From: Streptomyces liliifuscus
GTDB lineage: Bacteria > Actinomycetota > Actinomycetes > Streptomycetales > Streptomycetaceae
Direction: 5' to 3'
Assembly: GCF_016598615.1 (NCBI RefSeq)
Contig: NZ_CP066831.1
Coordinates: forward strand, 434,001 to 498,000
DNA: 64,000 nt
Shown: positions 33,676-42,609 of the stretch, piece by piece
Layout: each line of letters opens with the position of its first letter
Numbering within the stretch: the first letter of the stretch is position 1
Translations under genes and position numbers: made by a program
Notes under the pieces: model-generated
What the model was told of the DNA's origin: nothing
Database searches by the model: none
Seen by the model: only the letters and a program-made list of their open reading frames with translations

Positions 33676-34406
33676 TCGATCCTCCCGGCGCCCACGGCGA
33701 TCACTCTCTGGACGAAGACCCCCGGCAGGTGCACCGCGTCGGGATCGATCTCGCCGGGTTCCACGACCCGGCCCGCCTCGACCACCGTGACGCGCCCCGC
33801 CATCGCAACGTCCGGATTGAAGTTCATCGCCGCGGCATGAAAGACGGCGTTGCCATGACGGTCCGCGACCGCTGCCCTGACGAACGCGTAGTCGGTGACG
33901 ATGCTCTCCTCCAGAACGAAGTCCCTGACGCGACCTCTCACCGTGAAGGTGCGGACCTCCTTCGCCGGCGACGCCACGAGGACGTCGCCGCCTGCGTCGT
34001 AGCGCCGAGGGAGTCCTCCCTCGGCCACCACCGTGCCCACCCCGGTCGGAGTGAAGAAGGCCGCGATCCCCGCACCGCCGGCACGCAGGCGTTCGGCCAG
34101 CGTGCCCTGGGGCGTCAGTTCGACCTCGATCTCGCCGGCGAGGTACTGGCGGGCGAACTCCAGGTTCTGGCCGAAGTAGGACGCGATGACCTTGCTGATG
34201 CGGTGCTCTTCGAGCAGGCGCACCAGCCCCGCACCGTTGATACCGCAGTTGTTGGTCACGACGGTGAGGTCCTTCGCGCCGTGGTCGAGCAGCGCCGCCA
34301 CCAGCTCCCACGGGACACCTGCCGTCCCGAATCCGCCTACCGCGATGCTCGCTCCGTCGGGGATGTCCCGGACAGCCGCAGCGGCGCTCTCGACTACTTT
34401 GTCCAC
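33672..34406 (-). CDS. CoA-transferase subunit A
   Basis: A 244-residue alpha subunit of a family I CoA-transferase: [18 protein letters not shown] near residue 15, [43 protein letters not shown] and a C-terminal PGVFVQRVI. It is a little longer than PcaI/ScoA, with a 15-residue segment around [13 protein letters not shown]. It pairs with the overlapping B subunit. It lies 28 bp downstream of the SDR gene in the same operon, so the acid it activates is probably produced by the enzymes of this island. Confidence 0.88.
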   Translation of the reverse strand: MDKVVESAAAAVRDIPDGASIAVGGFGTAGVPWELVAALLDHGAKDLTVVTNNCGINGAGLVRLLEEHRISKVIASYFGQNLEFARQYLAGEIEVELTPQGTLAERLRAGGAGIAAFFTPTGVGTVVAEGGLPRRYDAGGDVLVASPAKEVRTFTVRGRVRDFVLEESIVTDYAFVRAAVADRHGNAVFHAAAMNFNPDVAMAGRVTVVEAGRVVEPGEIDPDAVHLPGVFVQRVIAVGAGRIE

Positions 34407-34434
34407 GGCGTGCTCTGTCTCCTCACCCTGTCGT

Positions 34435-35142
34435 TCACCGCAGCACCAGTCCCCCGTCCGGGCAGATGGTCTGCCCGGTGAGAGCCTCGGCCTCCCGTGA
34501 GGCGAGGAAGCCCACGACCTCGGCCACGTCCTCGGGAACCAGACTCCGTGGGAGTGCCTGCCGCGAGCGGACGCCCTCGGCCACGTTCGAACCCAGTCCG
34601 GGTTCGGACACCGGGGGCGGCGTCATGCCGGGCGCCACACAGTTGACGGTGATGCCGTCTGTGCCCAGGGAACGAGCCAGAGCCCGCGCGGCGCCGATCA
34701 GGGCGCCCTTGGTCATGACGTACGGGAGCATGTCCGGCACCGGCGGCGGGTCGAAGAACGTGTCCGACACGACCATCACGACCCGGCCGAAGTGATGCTC
34801 GGCCATGCTCGGCGTCAACTCCTGCAGGAGCCAGAGCGGAGCCTCGACGTTGACGGTCATCATCCGGCGCATGAGTGCGGCATCGAGGTCGGGCAGGGCG
34901 GCTCGCTCGAAGTTGACGCCGGCGTGGACCAGTACGTCACAGCGTCCGTGCCGCTCCAGCACCGTGCGGGCCACCGCACGGACCTGCTTCTCGTCCGCGA
35001 GATCGACGGCGTCGTCCCCACCCCGGTCAAGGACGACGACACGGTGGCCCCGTGCCGTCAACGCCTTGACGATCGCACTGCCGATGAATCCAGCGCCTCC
35101 GGTGACAAGCGCGACAGGCGCCCCGCCATCGGCCTCACCCAT
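34435..35142 (-). CDS. Short-chain dehydrogenase/reductase
   Basis: A 235-residue classical SDR: the nucleotide-binding TGGAGFIGSAIVKALTARGH at residues 14-33, an acidic residue after beta-2 (VLDRGG) suggesting NAD(H), VHAGVNFERA in place of the usual NNAG, catalytic Ser in VVSDTFFD and YVMTKGALIGAARALA with the Tyr-x-x-x-Lys pair, and PDGG at the C-terminus. It oxidises or reduces an alcohol/ketone intermediate. The ATG at 35142 lies inside the end of the SRPBCC gene (8-nt overlap), arguing for coupling. Confidence 0.87.
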   Translation of the reverse strand: MGEADGGAPVALVTGGAGFIGSAIVKALTARGHRVVVLDRGGDDAVDLADEKQVRAVARTVLERHGRCDVLVHAGVNFERAALPDLDAALMRRMMTVNVEAPLWLLQELTPSMAEHHFGRVVMVVSDTFFDPPPVPDMLPYVMTKGALIGAARALARSLGTDGITVNCVAPGMTPPPVSEPGLGSNVAEGVRSRQALPRSLVPEDVAEVVGFLASREAEALTGQTICPDGGLVLR

Positions 35143-35551
35143 TGAACTTGGCATCGAGACCGGCGAGCGCCCCGTCGATGTCGGCCCCGATCCCGGCGCG
35201 GGCAGCGTCCTGCATCGGGTCGGGCACATCGACTTCGATGGCGTACTCGACGTCGCTGTTATCGCCGGACCCGGTCACGGTGAACGTCGCGGCGAGCTTC
35301 TTCATCGGCGTCTTCTGGCCGGGGACGAGCTCGTAGGTGAGAGTACGTGCCGCGTCGTCCTTGGCGGAGATCCGGTCGAGCACCGAGTCACCGCGGGTGA
35401 AGTTGACCAGGCGGTCGCCGTCGGGGCGCAGTTCGACGGAGGCGATGTGCGGCTGCCACGCGGCGTAGCCACCGAAGTCACTCACGAACGCCCACACCTG
35501 GTCGGCCGGGGCCTTGAGTGCTATGGACTTGCTGACGTTGACAATGGCCAT
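35135..35551 (-). CDS. SRPBCC-family (polyketide cyclase/MxaD-like) protein
   Basis: A 138-residue START-like protein. It starts MAIVNVSKSIALKAPADQVW with FVSDFGGYAAWQPHI next, typical of the polyketide cyclase/dehydrase 2 group, and ends in a long C-terminal helix covering the hydrophobic pocket. Such proteins bind hydrophobic or aromatic ligands, and some act as cyclases, aldolases or lyases. Its place between F420-type reductase and SDR genes suggests it binds or transforms a pathway intermediate. Start at 35551 follows AGGAAAG; the longer frame to 35641 has no homologous character. Confidence 0.78.
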   Translation of the reverse strand: MAIVNVSKSIALKAPADQVWAFVSDFGGYAAWQPHIASVELRPDGDRLVNFTRGDSVLDRISAKDDAARTLTYELVPGQKTPMKKLAATFTVTGSGDNSDVEYAIEVDVPDPMQDAARAGIGADIDGALAGLDAKFNG

Positions 35552-35597
35552 GGTGTTCTCGCTTTCCTTGTGAGGGGTGTGCTTGGTTCGCCGGGTA

Positions 35598-36248
35598 CTA
35601 ACGCACCTGTTCAAGTGCCTTTGCCAGGCGGGCCCGGGCATCGGTCGGCGTGATCATCTCGAGGGTTCCGGCCAACGGGCCGGACATGCCCTGCAGCCAA
35701 CCGCCGGTGTGCAGGCCACCGGTGTCGACGGCTTCCCCGCCGATGCCGGCGATGAGCGCCCCGACGAGCGACTTGGCGGCGGCGTCGTCCCCGGCGATGT
35801 AAACGGCGTTGTCCTCGCCCGCCGACGATCCGAGGCCCTTGACCAGGAACGGGATGGGCGTGGTGTTGAAGGCCTTGACCAGCCGTGCACCGGGCACCAA
35901 CTCGGCGACGACCTCGCTCGAGACGCGGTCCCCGATGTCGATGAGGCCGTCGGGGCCGGGCTTGGTGCGGTTGTTGGTGGTGTCGACCACCACCACGCCG
36001 GACCAGTCCTCGACCACCGACACCGCCGCCGCGGTCCTGCCCCAGGGTGTGGCCAGAATGACGAGGTCGCTCCCCGCCACCGCGCCGGGGACATCGGCCG
36101 CACTGGCGTGCTCACCGAACCGGGCCGTCAACTCGGCCAGCGACTCGGGGCCTCGCGAGTTCGCGAGCACCACGTCGTGGCCGGCCTCCACGAAGAGACC
36201 CGTGAGTGCCTGGCCCATGCGGCCGGCCCCGATGATTCCAATTTTCAT
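35598..36248 (-). CDS. NADPH-dependent F420 reductase-like protein
   Basis: A 216-residue Rossmann protein of the COG2085/FNO group: MKIGIIGAGRMGQALTGLF, the NADP-phosphate-binding NSRGPES after beta-2, LVILATPWGRTAAAV, VDTTNNR, and VKAFNTTPIPFLV near residue 122. FNO enzymes transfer hydride between NADPH and cofactor F420; other members simply oxidise substrates with NADP. Its 4-nt overlap with livF and presence in a catabolic operon suggest it supplies F420H2 or reduces a pathway intermediate. No F420-dependent oxidoreductase is seen in the window, so the F420 role is tentative. Confidence 0.75.
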   Translation of the reverse strand: MKIGIIGAGRMGQALTGLFVEAGHDVVLANSRGPESLAELTARFGEHASAADVPGAVAGSDLVILATPWGRTAAAVSVVEDWSGVVVVDTTNNRTKPGPDGLIDIGDRVSSEVVAELVPGARLVKAFNTTPIPFLVKGLGSSAGEDNAVYIAGDDAAAKSLVGALIAGIGGEAVDTGGLHTGGWLQGMSGPLAGTLEMITPTDARARLAKALEQVR

Positions 36249-37003
36249 TGCAGTTCTCCGTCTCGTTCCTTTTCACGGTCAGCTGTGGGCGTCCACTCCT
36301 GACCACCCAGGTAGCTGGCCTGGATCACACTGCGGTCCCGGCGCAGTACCGCGGCGTCGTGGCTGTCGCTGCCGGCACCGTGGGCCATCAGGTAGGCCCG
36401 GTCGGAAATCTCCAGGGCGAGGTGCACGTGCTGCTCAACCATCAGGACGGCGCAGCCGCTCTCGTCGGCGTAGGTCCGGATCACCGGCAGCAACTGCTCG
36501 ACGATCACCGGAGCCAACCCGAGACTGAGTTCGTCGAGCACCAGCAGCGAGGGCCTGCGGGCCAGGGCGCGTCCGACCGCCAGCATCTGCTGCTCTCCCC
36601 CGGACAGGACCCCCGCCCGTCGGTCGGCGATCGCCGGCAGTGCCGGGAAGTACTGGTAAGCCATGTCCGGGTCGATTCGCTCGCCGCGCGGTCCGAGTCT
36701 GAGATGTTCGGCAACGGTCAGCCCTCGGAACAGTCCCCTGTCGTCCGGGACGTGCGCGATGGCGCGGCGCGCTCGTGCGGCGGGGGTCAGTCCGGTCAGG
36801 TCCTGCCCGTCCATCGACACGGACCCCGCGGAGACTTTCACCAGACCGGAGAGGGCGCGCAACGTCGTGGTCTTGCCGGCCCCGTTGGGGCCCAGCAGGG
36901 CCACCACCTCGCCCTTTCCGACCTCCAGATGGACGTCGCGAACGACATCGACGCTGCCGTAACCGGCGGTCAGCCCCTTGATGCGCAGTACTGGTTCGGT
37001 CAC
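36245..37003 (-). CDS. LivF-type ABC transporter ATPase
   Basis: A 252-residue ATP-binding protein with Walker A GPNGAGKTTTL near residue 38, signature LSGGEQQMLAVGRAL near 136 and Walker B LLVLDELSLGLAP. The sequence is of the LivF branch (short, ending soon after MVEQHVHLALEISDRAYLM). With LivG and the fused LivHM permease it powers import of an acid or amino-acid-like compound. It overlaps both neighbours by 4 nt. The catabolic context suggests an aromatic acid rather than branched-chain amino acids. Confidence 0.92.
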   Translation of the reverse strand: MTEPVLRIKGLTAGYGSVDVVRDVHLEVGKGEVVALLGPNGAGKTTTLRALSGLVKVSAGSVSMDGQDLTGLTPAARARRAIAHVPDDRGLFRGLTVAEHLRLGPRGERIDPDMAYQYFPALPAIADRRAGVLSGGEQQMLAVGRALARRPSLLVLDELSLGLAPVIVEQLLPVIRTYADESGCAVLMVEQHVHLALEISDRAYLMAHGAGSDSHDAAVLRRDRSVIQASYLGGQEWTPTADREKERDGELQ

Positions 37004-37776
37004 GGTTCCTCCCCGACCTTGATGTCGTCGGAGGCGGCCGATCCCAGGTAGGCGGAGACCACCTTGGGGTCACGGCGCACGTCCGCCGGGCGGCCCGTGG
37101 CGATGACCCGGCCGAACTCGAGGACGACCACGTGGTCGCATGTCGCGAACACGAGGTTGATGTCGTGGTCGATGAGCAGCATCGGAGTGCCCTGATCACC
37201 GATTCGCCGCAGTTGTTTGCCGAGCTCCGCGCTCTCGTCGGTGTCCAGGCCGGCCGCGGGCTCGTCCAGCAACACCACTTTCGGGTCACCCACGAAAGCC
37301 CGGGCCATGCCGACCAGCTTGCGCTGCCCTTCCGAAAGCTCGCCGGGCATCGCCTCGGCGAGGCCCACGATGCCGAGCGCCTCCAGGGCGTGGCCCACCG
37401 AGGGCTTTGCCGCGTCGCCGTTGACCACCAGCTCACGGAGCGTCGTCAGGACCGTGGGCCGACGGGCGGCGACAGCCAGGTTCTCCGCCACGGTGAGGGC
37501 GTCGAAGAGTTCCACGGCCTGCCACGTCCGGCCGAGTCCCGCTTGGACTCGGGCGTGTGGGCGCATCCGCCCGACGTCACGGCCGGCCACCTCGACGCTG
37601 CCCGTGCAGCGCGCGAAACCGGTCACAGCGTCGATGAACGTGGTCTTCCCTGCCCCGTTGGGGCCGATCAGGCCCACGATCTGGCCGGGACCCACCTCTA
37701 TGTCGACGTCGGAGAGCGCCTGCACCCCGCCGTAACGGACGTTGACACCGCGGGCGGACAGAACCGGACTCGACAT
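37000..37776 (-). CDS. LivG-type ABC transporter ATPase
   Basis: A 258-residue ATPase: Walker A GPNGAGKTTFIDAVTGF, LGRTWQAVELFDALTVAENL typical of LivG, signature LSEGQRKLVGMARAF and Walker B VVLLDEPAAGLD, plus the H-loop LLIDHDINLVF. The start ATG at 37776 begins two bases after the LivHM stop. It pairs with LivF as the heterodimeric motor of the importer. The gene is shorter than the open frame that reaches 39039, which is a shadow of the permease gene. Confidence 0.92.
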   Translation of the reverse strand: MSSPVLSARGVNVRYGGVQALSDVDIEVGPGQIVGLIGPNGAGKTTFIDAVTGFARCTGSVEVAGRDVGRMRPHARVQAGLGRTWQAVELFDALTVAENLAVAARRPTVLTTLRELVVNGDAAKPSVGHALEALGIVGLAEAMPGELSEGQRKLVGMARAFVGDPKVVLLDEPAAGLDTDESAELGKQLRRIGDQGTPMLLIDHDINLVFATCDHVVVLEFGRVIATGRPADVRRDPKVVSAYLGSAASDDIKVGEEP

Positions 37777-37778
37777 GT

Positions 37779-39767
37779 TCACACACCTCCCTGCGGCTTG
37801 GCGCCCACGACGGACAGCGCCTTGTCGGCGCGTGATGCACGCGCACGTCGCTCCCGCTTCAGCGCCGTGGACACCAGCAGTCCGTCGGGGCAGAACCTCA
37901 GCTGGATGAGCAGACCGGCCCCGATGATGAGCTGCATGTAGATGGAGACCCGGTTCTCCGGCAGGACCCAGGTCTGGAGGATGAGCGGGATCACCGCGCC
38001 GGCTGCGCCGAATCCGGCGAGCACCGCCCCCTGGCCCAACGTCACGCCCAGGACGTAGACACTCGCGACCAGAGCGAGGGCGGTCATGGTGTCGTAGCTG
38101 TTCGCCGACACCGTGCGGAAGCCGTAGGCGTACAGCACGCCGGCGACGCTGGCCAGGAAGGACGCGATGGCGAAGCCCTGGATCTTGACGGCCCGCACGT
38201 TGACGCCTGCCGCCGCGGCGGCCCGTTCGTTCGAGCGCACGGCCAGCATGCGGCGGCCCAGGTCTCCCCTGCGCAGATTCGCCACGAACAGGTAGAGCAA
38301 CACGGTCACGATCAGGGCCAGGAAGCCGAAGACCGGGCTGGGCTGCGACCCGTCCAGGCCGCGGAAGGAGGCGTCGGTGCCGAGGTTGAAGCCGAACAGT
38401 GTCGGTGACTCGACAGCAGCCCCCGTCTGGCCACCGCCCCAGTCCGGGTTGGCGAAGATGAACTGTTCGATGGCGATCGCGGCAGCCAGTGTCACCACGA
38501 CCAGCGTGACTCCCCGCACCCTCAGCGCACTGGCCCCGATGAGCACCCCGAGCACGGTCGCCGCGGCGATCGCCAGGACCGGGCCCAGGGGGAAGCCGAT
38601 GCCGTACTCGGCCCCCAGGTGCGAGAGCGCGAATCCCGCGACTCCGGCCAGCGCCAACTGGACGACCGAGAGCTGACCGACGTAGCCCATGATCACCACG
38701 AAGGAGAGACACAGGACGGTGGCCACCAGGCCGGTTGTGACGGCCTGTCGGAAGTCGGAGGGAAGCACCACGAGCGCCACGGCACACGCGATGGCCACCG
38801 GGGCGACCCGTACGACGAGCCGGTCCTGGTTGGGCACCATCGGTAGTGACCGTTCCACCAGGTCGCCACGGAGCGGAAGGCCGGAGCCCCGCCACCACAG
38901 GGCGATGACGATGAGGAGGAACTCGGCCAGCTGCTGCACGCCAGGAATGGCGGAGCCGTTCTGGGTCGGGAACCACGACTCGTTGGACGCCTGGTACAGC
39001 AACGACTCGCTGATCCCGATGAGCAGGCTGACGGCGCACGCGATGCCGAACGAGGTGAACCGCGCGAAGAGCGCCGCGGCCAGCGCCGGGATGATCAGCA
39101 GAGGCAGCGTCGTGGCGCTGAGCCCGACGATCGACGCGGCCAGCACTCCCACGAACCCGGTGGCCACATGCCCGAGGACGGAGTTGCCCAGCGAGATGGC
39201 GTCCGGCGACAGCCCGGCGAGAGCGGCCGAACTGTCGCTCTCCGAGGCGGCCCGCGTCGCGAGCCCGAAGCGGGTGAAGCGGTAGAGAGCCGCGAGAGCG
39301 CCTGTCAGCACCACGACGATCCCGGCCAGGATGAACTGCGCTTCGGGCACCGCCACACCGAAGACGGACACCACGTCACTGGTGAGCACCGCCGGGCTGT
39401 TCAGCGGCGAGGTGCCGAAGATCAGCAGGACCAGCGCCTGAGTCAGCAGCAGAACACCCAAGGACGCCACGAGCTTGGCGAGCGGGGAGGCATTGCGCAG
39501 CGGTCTCACGGCCACCAACTCCACGACCACGGCGTAGAGGGTCATGAACAGCAGCGTCAGGATGATCGCCGGGACGGTCTGCAGCGCGAACCCGAAGAAC
39601 CCGGTTCGCAGGGCCCAGAACACATAGCCGGCGACCATGACCGTGGCGCCCGCCGCCAGGTTGATGGAGCCGCTGCCTCGCCAACTGAGCACCACACCCA
39701 GCGCGATGCCGGCGATGACCGCGCCCGAACCAAGCCCCAGCAGCGCGAAAAGAACAAATGTCTCCAT
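37779..39767 (-). CDS. Fused LivH-LivM ABC transporter permease
   Basis: A 662-residue protein that joins both branched-chain-amino-acid-type permeases. Residues about 1-290 are LivH-like (GSGAVIAGIALGVVLSWRGS, RPLRNASPLAKLVASLGVLL); residues about 320-640 are LivM-like (VVIMGYVGQLSVVQLALAGV, LRVRGVTLVVVTLAAAIA, RSNERAAAAAGVNVRAVK). About 17-20 helices are expected. Single-chain HM fusions are known but less common than separate genes. AAGGAGAAAG precedes the ATG at 39767. It lies between the monooxygenase and livG genes. Confidence 0.9.
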   Translation of the reverse strand: METFVLFALLGLGSGAVIAGIALGVVLSWRGSGSINLAAGATVMVAGYVFWALRTGFFGFALQTVPAIILTLLFMTLYAVVVELVAVRPLRNASPLAKLVASLGVLLLTQALVLLIFGTSPLNSPAVLTSDVVSVFGVAVPEAQFILAGIVVVLTGALAALYRFTRFGLATRAASESDSSAALAGLSPDAISLGNSVLGHVATGFVGVLAASIVGLSATTLPLLIIPALAAALFARFTSFGIACAVSLLIGISESLLYQASNESWFPTQNGSAIPGVQQLAEFLLIVIALWWRGSGLPLRGDLVERSLPMVPNQDRLVVRVAPVAIACAVALVVLPSDFRQAVTTGLVATVLCLSFVVIMGYVGQLSVVQLALAGVAGFALSHLGAEYGIGFPLGPVLAIAAATVLGVLIGASALRVRGVTLVVVTLAAAIAIEQFIFANPDWGGGQTGAAVESPTLFGFNLGTDASFRGLDGSQPSPVFGFLALIVTVLLYLFVANLRRGDLGRRMLAVRSNERAAAAAGVNVRAVKIQGFAIASFLASVAGVLYAYGFRTVSANSYDTMTALALVASVYVLGVTLGQGAVLAGFGAAGAVIPLILQTWVLPENRVSIYMQLIIGAGLLIQLRFCPDGLLVSTALKRERRARASRADKALSVVGAKPQGGV

Positions 39768-39796
39768 GAACTTTCTCCTTCGGCCGTGCCGCCGGC

Positions 39797-41044
39797 TCAG
39801 ACGAGCCCGTCGGCCTTCAGGCCGAAGTGCTCCTGGGCCAGCGCGGTGGCGAAGGTCTCCCACTGCAGCCCGACATTGGTCCGTGCCGTGGAGATATCCC
39901 GGTAGTACCGCTGCATACGCGAGCCGTTGCGCCCTCCCTCACTGGTGCCGGAGGTGCGGAACAACAACTCGACCGCTTCCCAGGCGAGGTTGACGGCGTG
40001 GTGGGTGCTGGCGTGGATCCGCATCAGCCGCTCCGGGGCGAACCCCGTGTCGTCGACAACCGCCTCCCGGCAGAGTTCCATGTAGAACTCGCTGCTCCGC
40101 AGGAGCACGTCCTCCGCCGCGCTGATCTTGCCGCTGGCCACACCCCAGTGGCGCTGGTAGTCGGCCGTCTGGAACCGCGGAACGCCGTGTGGTCCCGGTG
40201 TCCTCTTGACGCGGATGATCCGCTCGTACTCGTCCAGCGCCGCGTAGGCACAGCCCACCAGCACCGACGTGATCTCCAGTTGGAGGTAACCCATCGAGTG
40301 CCCGGCGTACATGGGATTCCCGTGCAGCCGGTACCCAGGCGTCTCCGGCTTGCCGGCGAACCCCAGCGGGTTTCCCCGGACGACGAACTCGTCGGGCACC
40401 ACGGCCCCGTCGACCTCGATGCTGTTGGATCCACTGCCGCGCATCCCGAACGAACGGTGCCGCCAGTCGTCCATCAGCGTCCAGTCCGCACGCGGCACCA
40501 ACGCCAGACCCTGGGCGCCCGTCGGGCCTTCGCCCTCGTCGAGGCGGACCGCGAGGATCGCATGGGTGGAGTACGGCGAACCCGAGCAGTAGTCCCACGT
40601 CCCGGCGATCCGCCACGAGCCCTGCTCGGTTCGCGTGGCCGTGCCCATCGGAATGCCGCGCATCGGTGCGGCGAAGTCCCCGTCGGGCCCGATGGCCGCG
40701 GCCTGGGCGGCCTCGCCGTAGAGCCCGCCGATCTGCAAGCCGTGCCCGGCCGCGAGGCACAGGCCCCAGCCGCTTCCGGGACATCCGCGGGCGATCTCCA
40801 CGATCACCCGCAGGAACGTGGGTACGTCGAACTCGTAACCGCCGTACCGGCGGGGCAGGAGGGTCCGGTAGAAGCCGGCCTGCCGGAAGAGCTCATGGGT
40901 CTCCGGCGAATAGGCGCCTCGCTCCTCCGTCGCTTCCTGCTCGTCGAGCAGTCGGTCCCGGAAGGCCGCCGCGTGTTGCACCAGGTCTTCGGGGCGCGGG
41001 TTCGGCTCACGGGGCCGGATCGTGGCGCTCGCTGGGGCGCTCAT
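39797..41044 (-). CDS. Acyl-CoA-dehydrogenase-fold flavin-dependent monooxygenase (HsaA/HpaH-C2-like)
   Basis: A 415-residue protein with an acyl-CoA dehydrogenase fold: YRTLLPRRYGGYEFDVPTFL near residue 58, GCPGSGWGLCLAAGHGLQIG, AGTWDYCSGSPYSTHAILAV near 150, FGMRGSGSNSIEVDGAVVPD near 200, and the C-terminal LLFRTSGTSEGGRNGSRMQR. This is the group D flavin monooxygenase pattern, which uses reduced flavin from a partner reductase to hydroxylate phenols. The HpaC-like reductase at 29537 shares the same promoter element and is the likely partner. It follows the binding-protein gene by 108 bp and precedes livHM by 29 bp. Confidence 0.85.
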   Translation of the reverse strand: MSAPASATIRPREPNPRPEDLVQHAAAFRDRLLDEQEATEERGAYSPETHELFRQAGFYRTLLPRRYGGYEFDVPTFLRVIVEIARGCPGSGWGLCLAAGHGLQIGGLYGEAAQAAAIGPDGDFAAPMRGIPMGTATRTEQGSWRIAGTWDYCSGSPYSTHAILAVRLDEGEGPTGAQGLALVPRADWTLMDDWRHRSFGMRGSGSNSIEVDGAVVPDEFVVRGNPLGFAGKPETPGYRLHGNPMYAGHSMGYLQLEITSVLVGCAYAALDEYERIIRVKRTPGPHGVPRFQTADYQRHWGVASGKISAAEDVLLRSSEFYMELCREAVVDDTGFAPERLMRIHASTHHAVNLAWEAVELLFRTSGTSEGGRNGSRMQRYYRDISTARTNVGLQWETFATALAQEHFGLKADGLV

Positions 41045-41152
41045 GCTGTCTCCTCGTCTTCGCCCGCCGTCGTGCGGGCATGGGTGGTCTGCAGGGGGTC
41101 GATCGTGCGGTTGTGGTTGTGTGTATGACGTGCCGTTACGTGCCTTCGGCCG

Positions 41153-42481
41153 TCAGAGGCCGGATGGGGTGATCCAGTCGGTGGCGGCGGAGAAGGTGTT
41201 GCCGCCGGTGTGTTCGAAGACCCGGCTCTGGGCGCCGCAGAGTCCCGGCTGGTCGCTGTAGGCACCGCACTTCACCGTCTCGCTGCCCAGGAGCATCGGA
41301 CCCGTGAACGACTCGGCGGCCTTGGCCACCGTCTTCGTGGTCGCGTCCGCGCCACCGGCCGCGTTGAGGAACTTCGTTGCCGTCATGACCAGGCTCCAGG
41401 CGAGCGTCGCGTCGGAGTCGCTCTGGGCGTCCGCGTTCAGCGAAGCGGCCTTCGACTGCTTGAGGTAGGCCTGCACGTCACTGAGGGAGGTGTCGGCGAC
41501 GTTGGTCTGCGTCGACAGCTGCAGCCACTTCGGCGCTTCACCGCCCAGTCCTTGTGCGACCGCGTTGGAGAAGCAGAAGGAGCCCGTGGACACGATCGGA
41601 GCCTTCACCGACAGGGAGTCCAGCGCCTTCGCCGCCGAGACACAGTTCGGCGGCGACGACACCAGCGGTACGACGGCGTCGGCCGTCTGGACGCCGGCGG
41701 CGACCGCGGCCGCGGTGAGATTGGTCGTCGACGGGTCGAACCCCACCGCCTTGAGCTTGATGCCCAGCTTCTTCAGGTCCTTCCGGAGCACATCCACGCC
41801 GTCGATGCTCTGTGCGTCCTGCGGGTAGAAGACGGCCACGTTCTTGGCCTTGACCTCGTCGTCGAGGTAGGTCGCCAGCCCTCCGAAGATCGAGTTGGGG
41901 TTGCCGTTGAAGATGAAGACGTTCTTGCCCTTGGCGTCCGGTGTGCTGATCGAGTTCGACATCATGATGGGCTTGCTGCCCTGGATGACCGCCCGCATGG
42001 ACTGACCGCCGTTGATCAGCGTGCCGACGAGGACTGCTTCGATGTCGTCGTCGTTGGCCATCTTCAGTCCGCAGGAGTTGCCCTCCTGCTCGCTGTCCAC
42101 CACGTAACAGGTGCTCAGCTGGAGCGGATGACCGTCGATCCCGCCGAGTTTCTCGTTGATGTACTTCACCGCCGCCTGAGCACCAAGTGTGGCGTTCGGG
42201 TACTCCAGCGACCCGCCCTGCTGGTTGACCCATCCGATCCTGACCGGCGAGAGGCTGGTGTCGGCCGCCCCCGACTTGCCACCGGTGTAGTCGGCCGGAT
42301 CCGTCACCGCCCAGGGATCCGCGGAGCTGGAACTACGGGGAGAGGTGCTCCCACCGGCTGTGGCGGCGGTGTCCGAGTCGGCGCACCCGCCGGCGACCAG
42401 GCCGAGCACCACGCTCAGTCCGGCGGCAGTGATCCTCGCGCGCCGGCCGACCGGAATGCCTGCATACACGTTCTTGGACAT
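41153..42481 (-). CDS. LivJ-type substrate-binding lipoprotein
   Basis: A 442-residue periplasmic-binding protein of the branched-chain amino acid/amide type. A signal peptide ends in the lipobox GLVAGGC with Cys near residue 33, followed by a Ser/Thr-rich linker. The mature domain shows PVRIGWVNQQGGSLEYPNAT, ANDDDIEAVLVGTLINGG and VFYPQDAQSIDGVDVLRKDL. It is the first gene of the ten-gene operon and should capture the substrate for the LivHM/G/F importer. The shared 25-bp operator lies 66-90 bp upstream. Confidence 0.9.
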   Translation of the reverse strand: MSKNVYAGIPVGRRARITAAGLSVVLGLVAGGCADSDTAATAGGSTSPRSSSSADPWAVTDPADYTGGKSGAADTSLSPVRIGWVNQQGGSLEYPNATLGAQAAVKYINEKLGGIDGHPLQLSTCYVVDSEQEGNSCGLKMANDDDIEAVLVGTLINGGQSMRAVIQGSKPIMMSNSISTPDAKGKNVFIFNGNPNSIFGGLATYLDDEVKAKNVAVFYPQDAQSIDGVDVLRKDLKKLGIKLKAVGFDPSTTNLTAAAVAAGVQTADAVVPLVSSPPNCVSAAKALDSLSVKAPIVSTGSFCFSNAVAQGLGGEAPKWLQLSTQTNVADTSLSDVQAYLKQSKAASLNADAQSDSDATLAWSLVMTATKFLNAAGGADATTKTVAKAAESFTGPMLLGSETVKCGAYSDQPGLCGAQSRVFEHTGGNTFSAATDWITPSGL

Positions 42482-42546
42482 CTACGACTCCTTGCTTCCC
42501 GCAAATCCGTCCGGGGGCGGCCGTGGACCTTCAAAGGGTCCTATGC

Positions 42547-42606
42547 GGAATTTGATTCCGCTAGATGGAATGCGGGGAACGTAACAGCGTGACCGGGACC
42601 ACACAA
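42547..42606 (-). promoter_or_regulatory. Promoter and three-half-site operator of the ten-gene operon
   Basis: On the minus strand a -35 TTGTGT (42601-42606), a 17-bp spacer and a -10 TACGTT (42578-42583) precede ATTCC-N7-GGAAT-N3-ATTCC (42547-42571), the same 25-bp element as at 29506. It overlaps the predicted transcription start. Confidence 0.78.
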
Positions 42607-42609
42607 GAG

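Noticed and set aside
33676..34311. N-terminal extension of the CoA-transferase B gene
   Set aside because: It overlaps the A-subunit gene out of frame; the GTG at 33675 gives the conserved N-terminus and a GTGA overlap.
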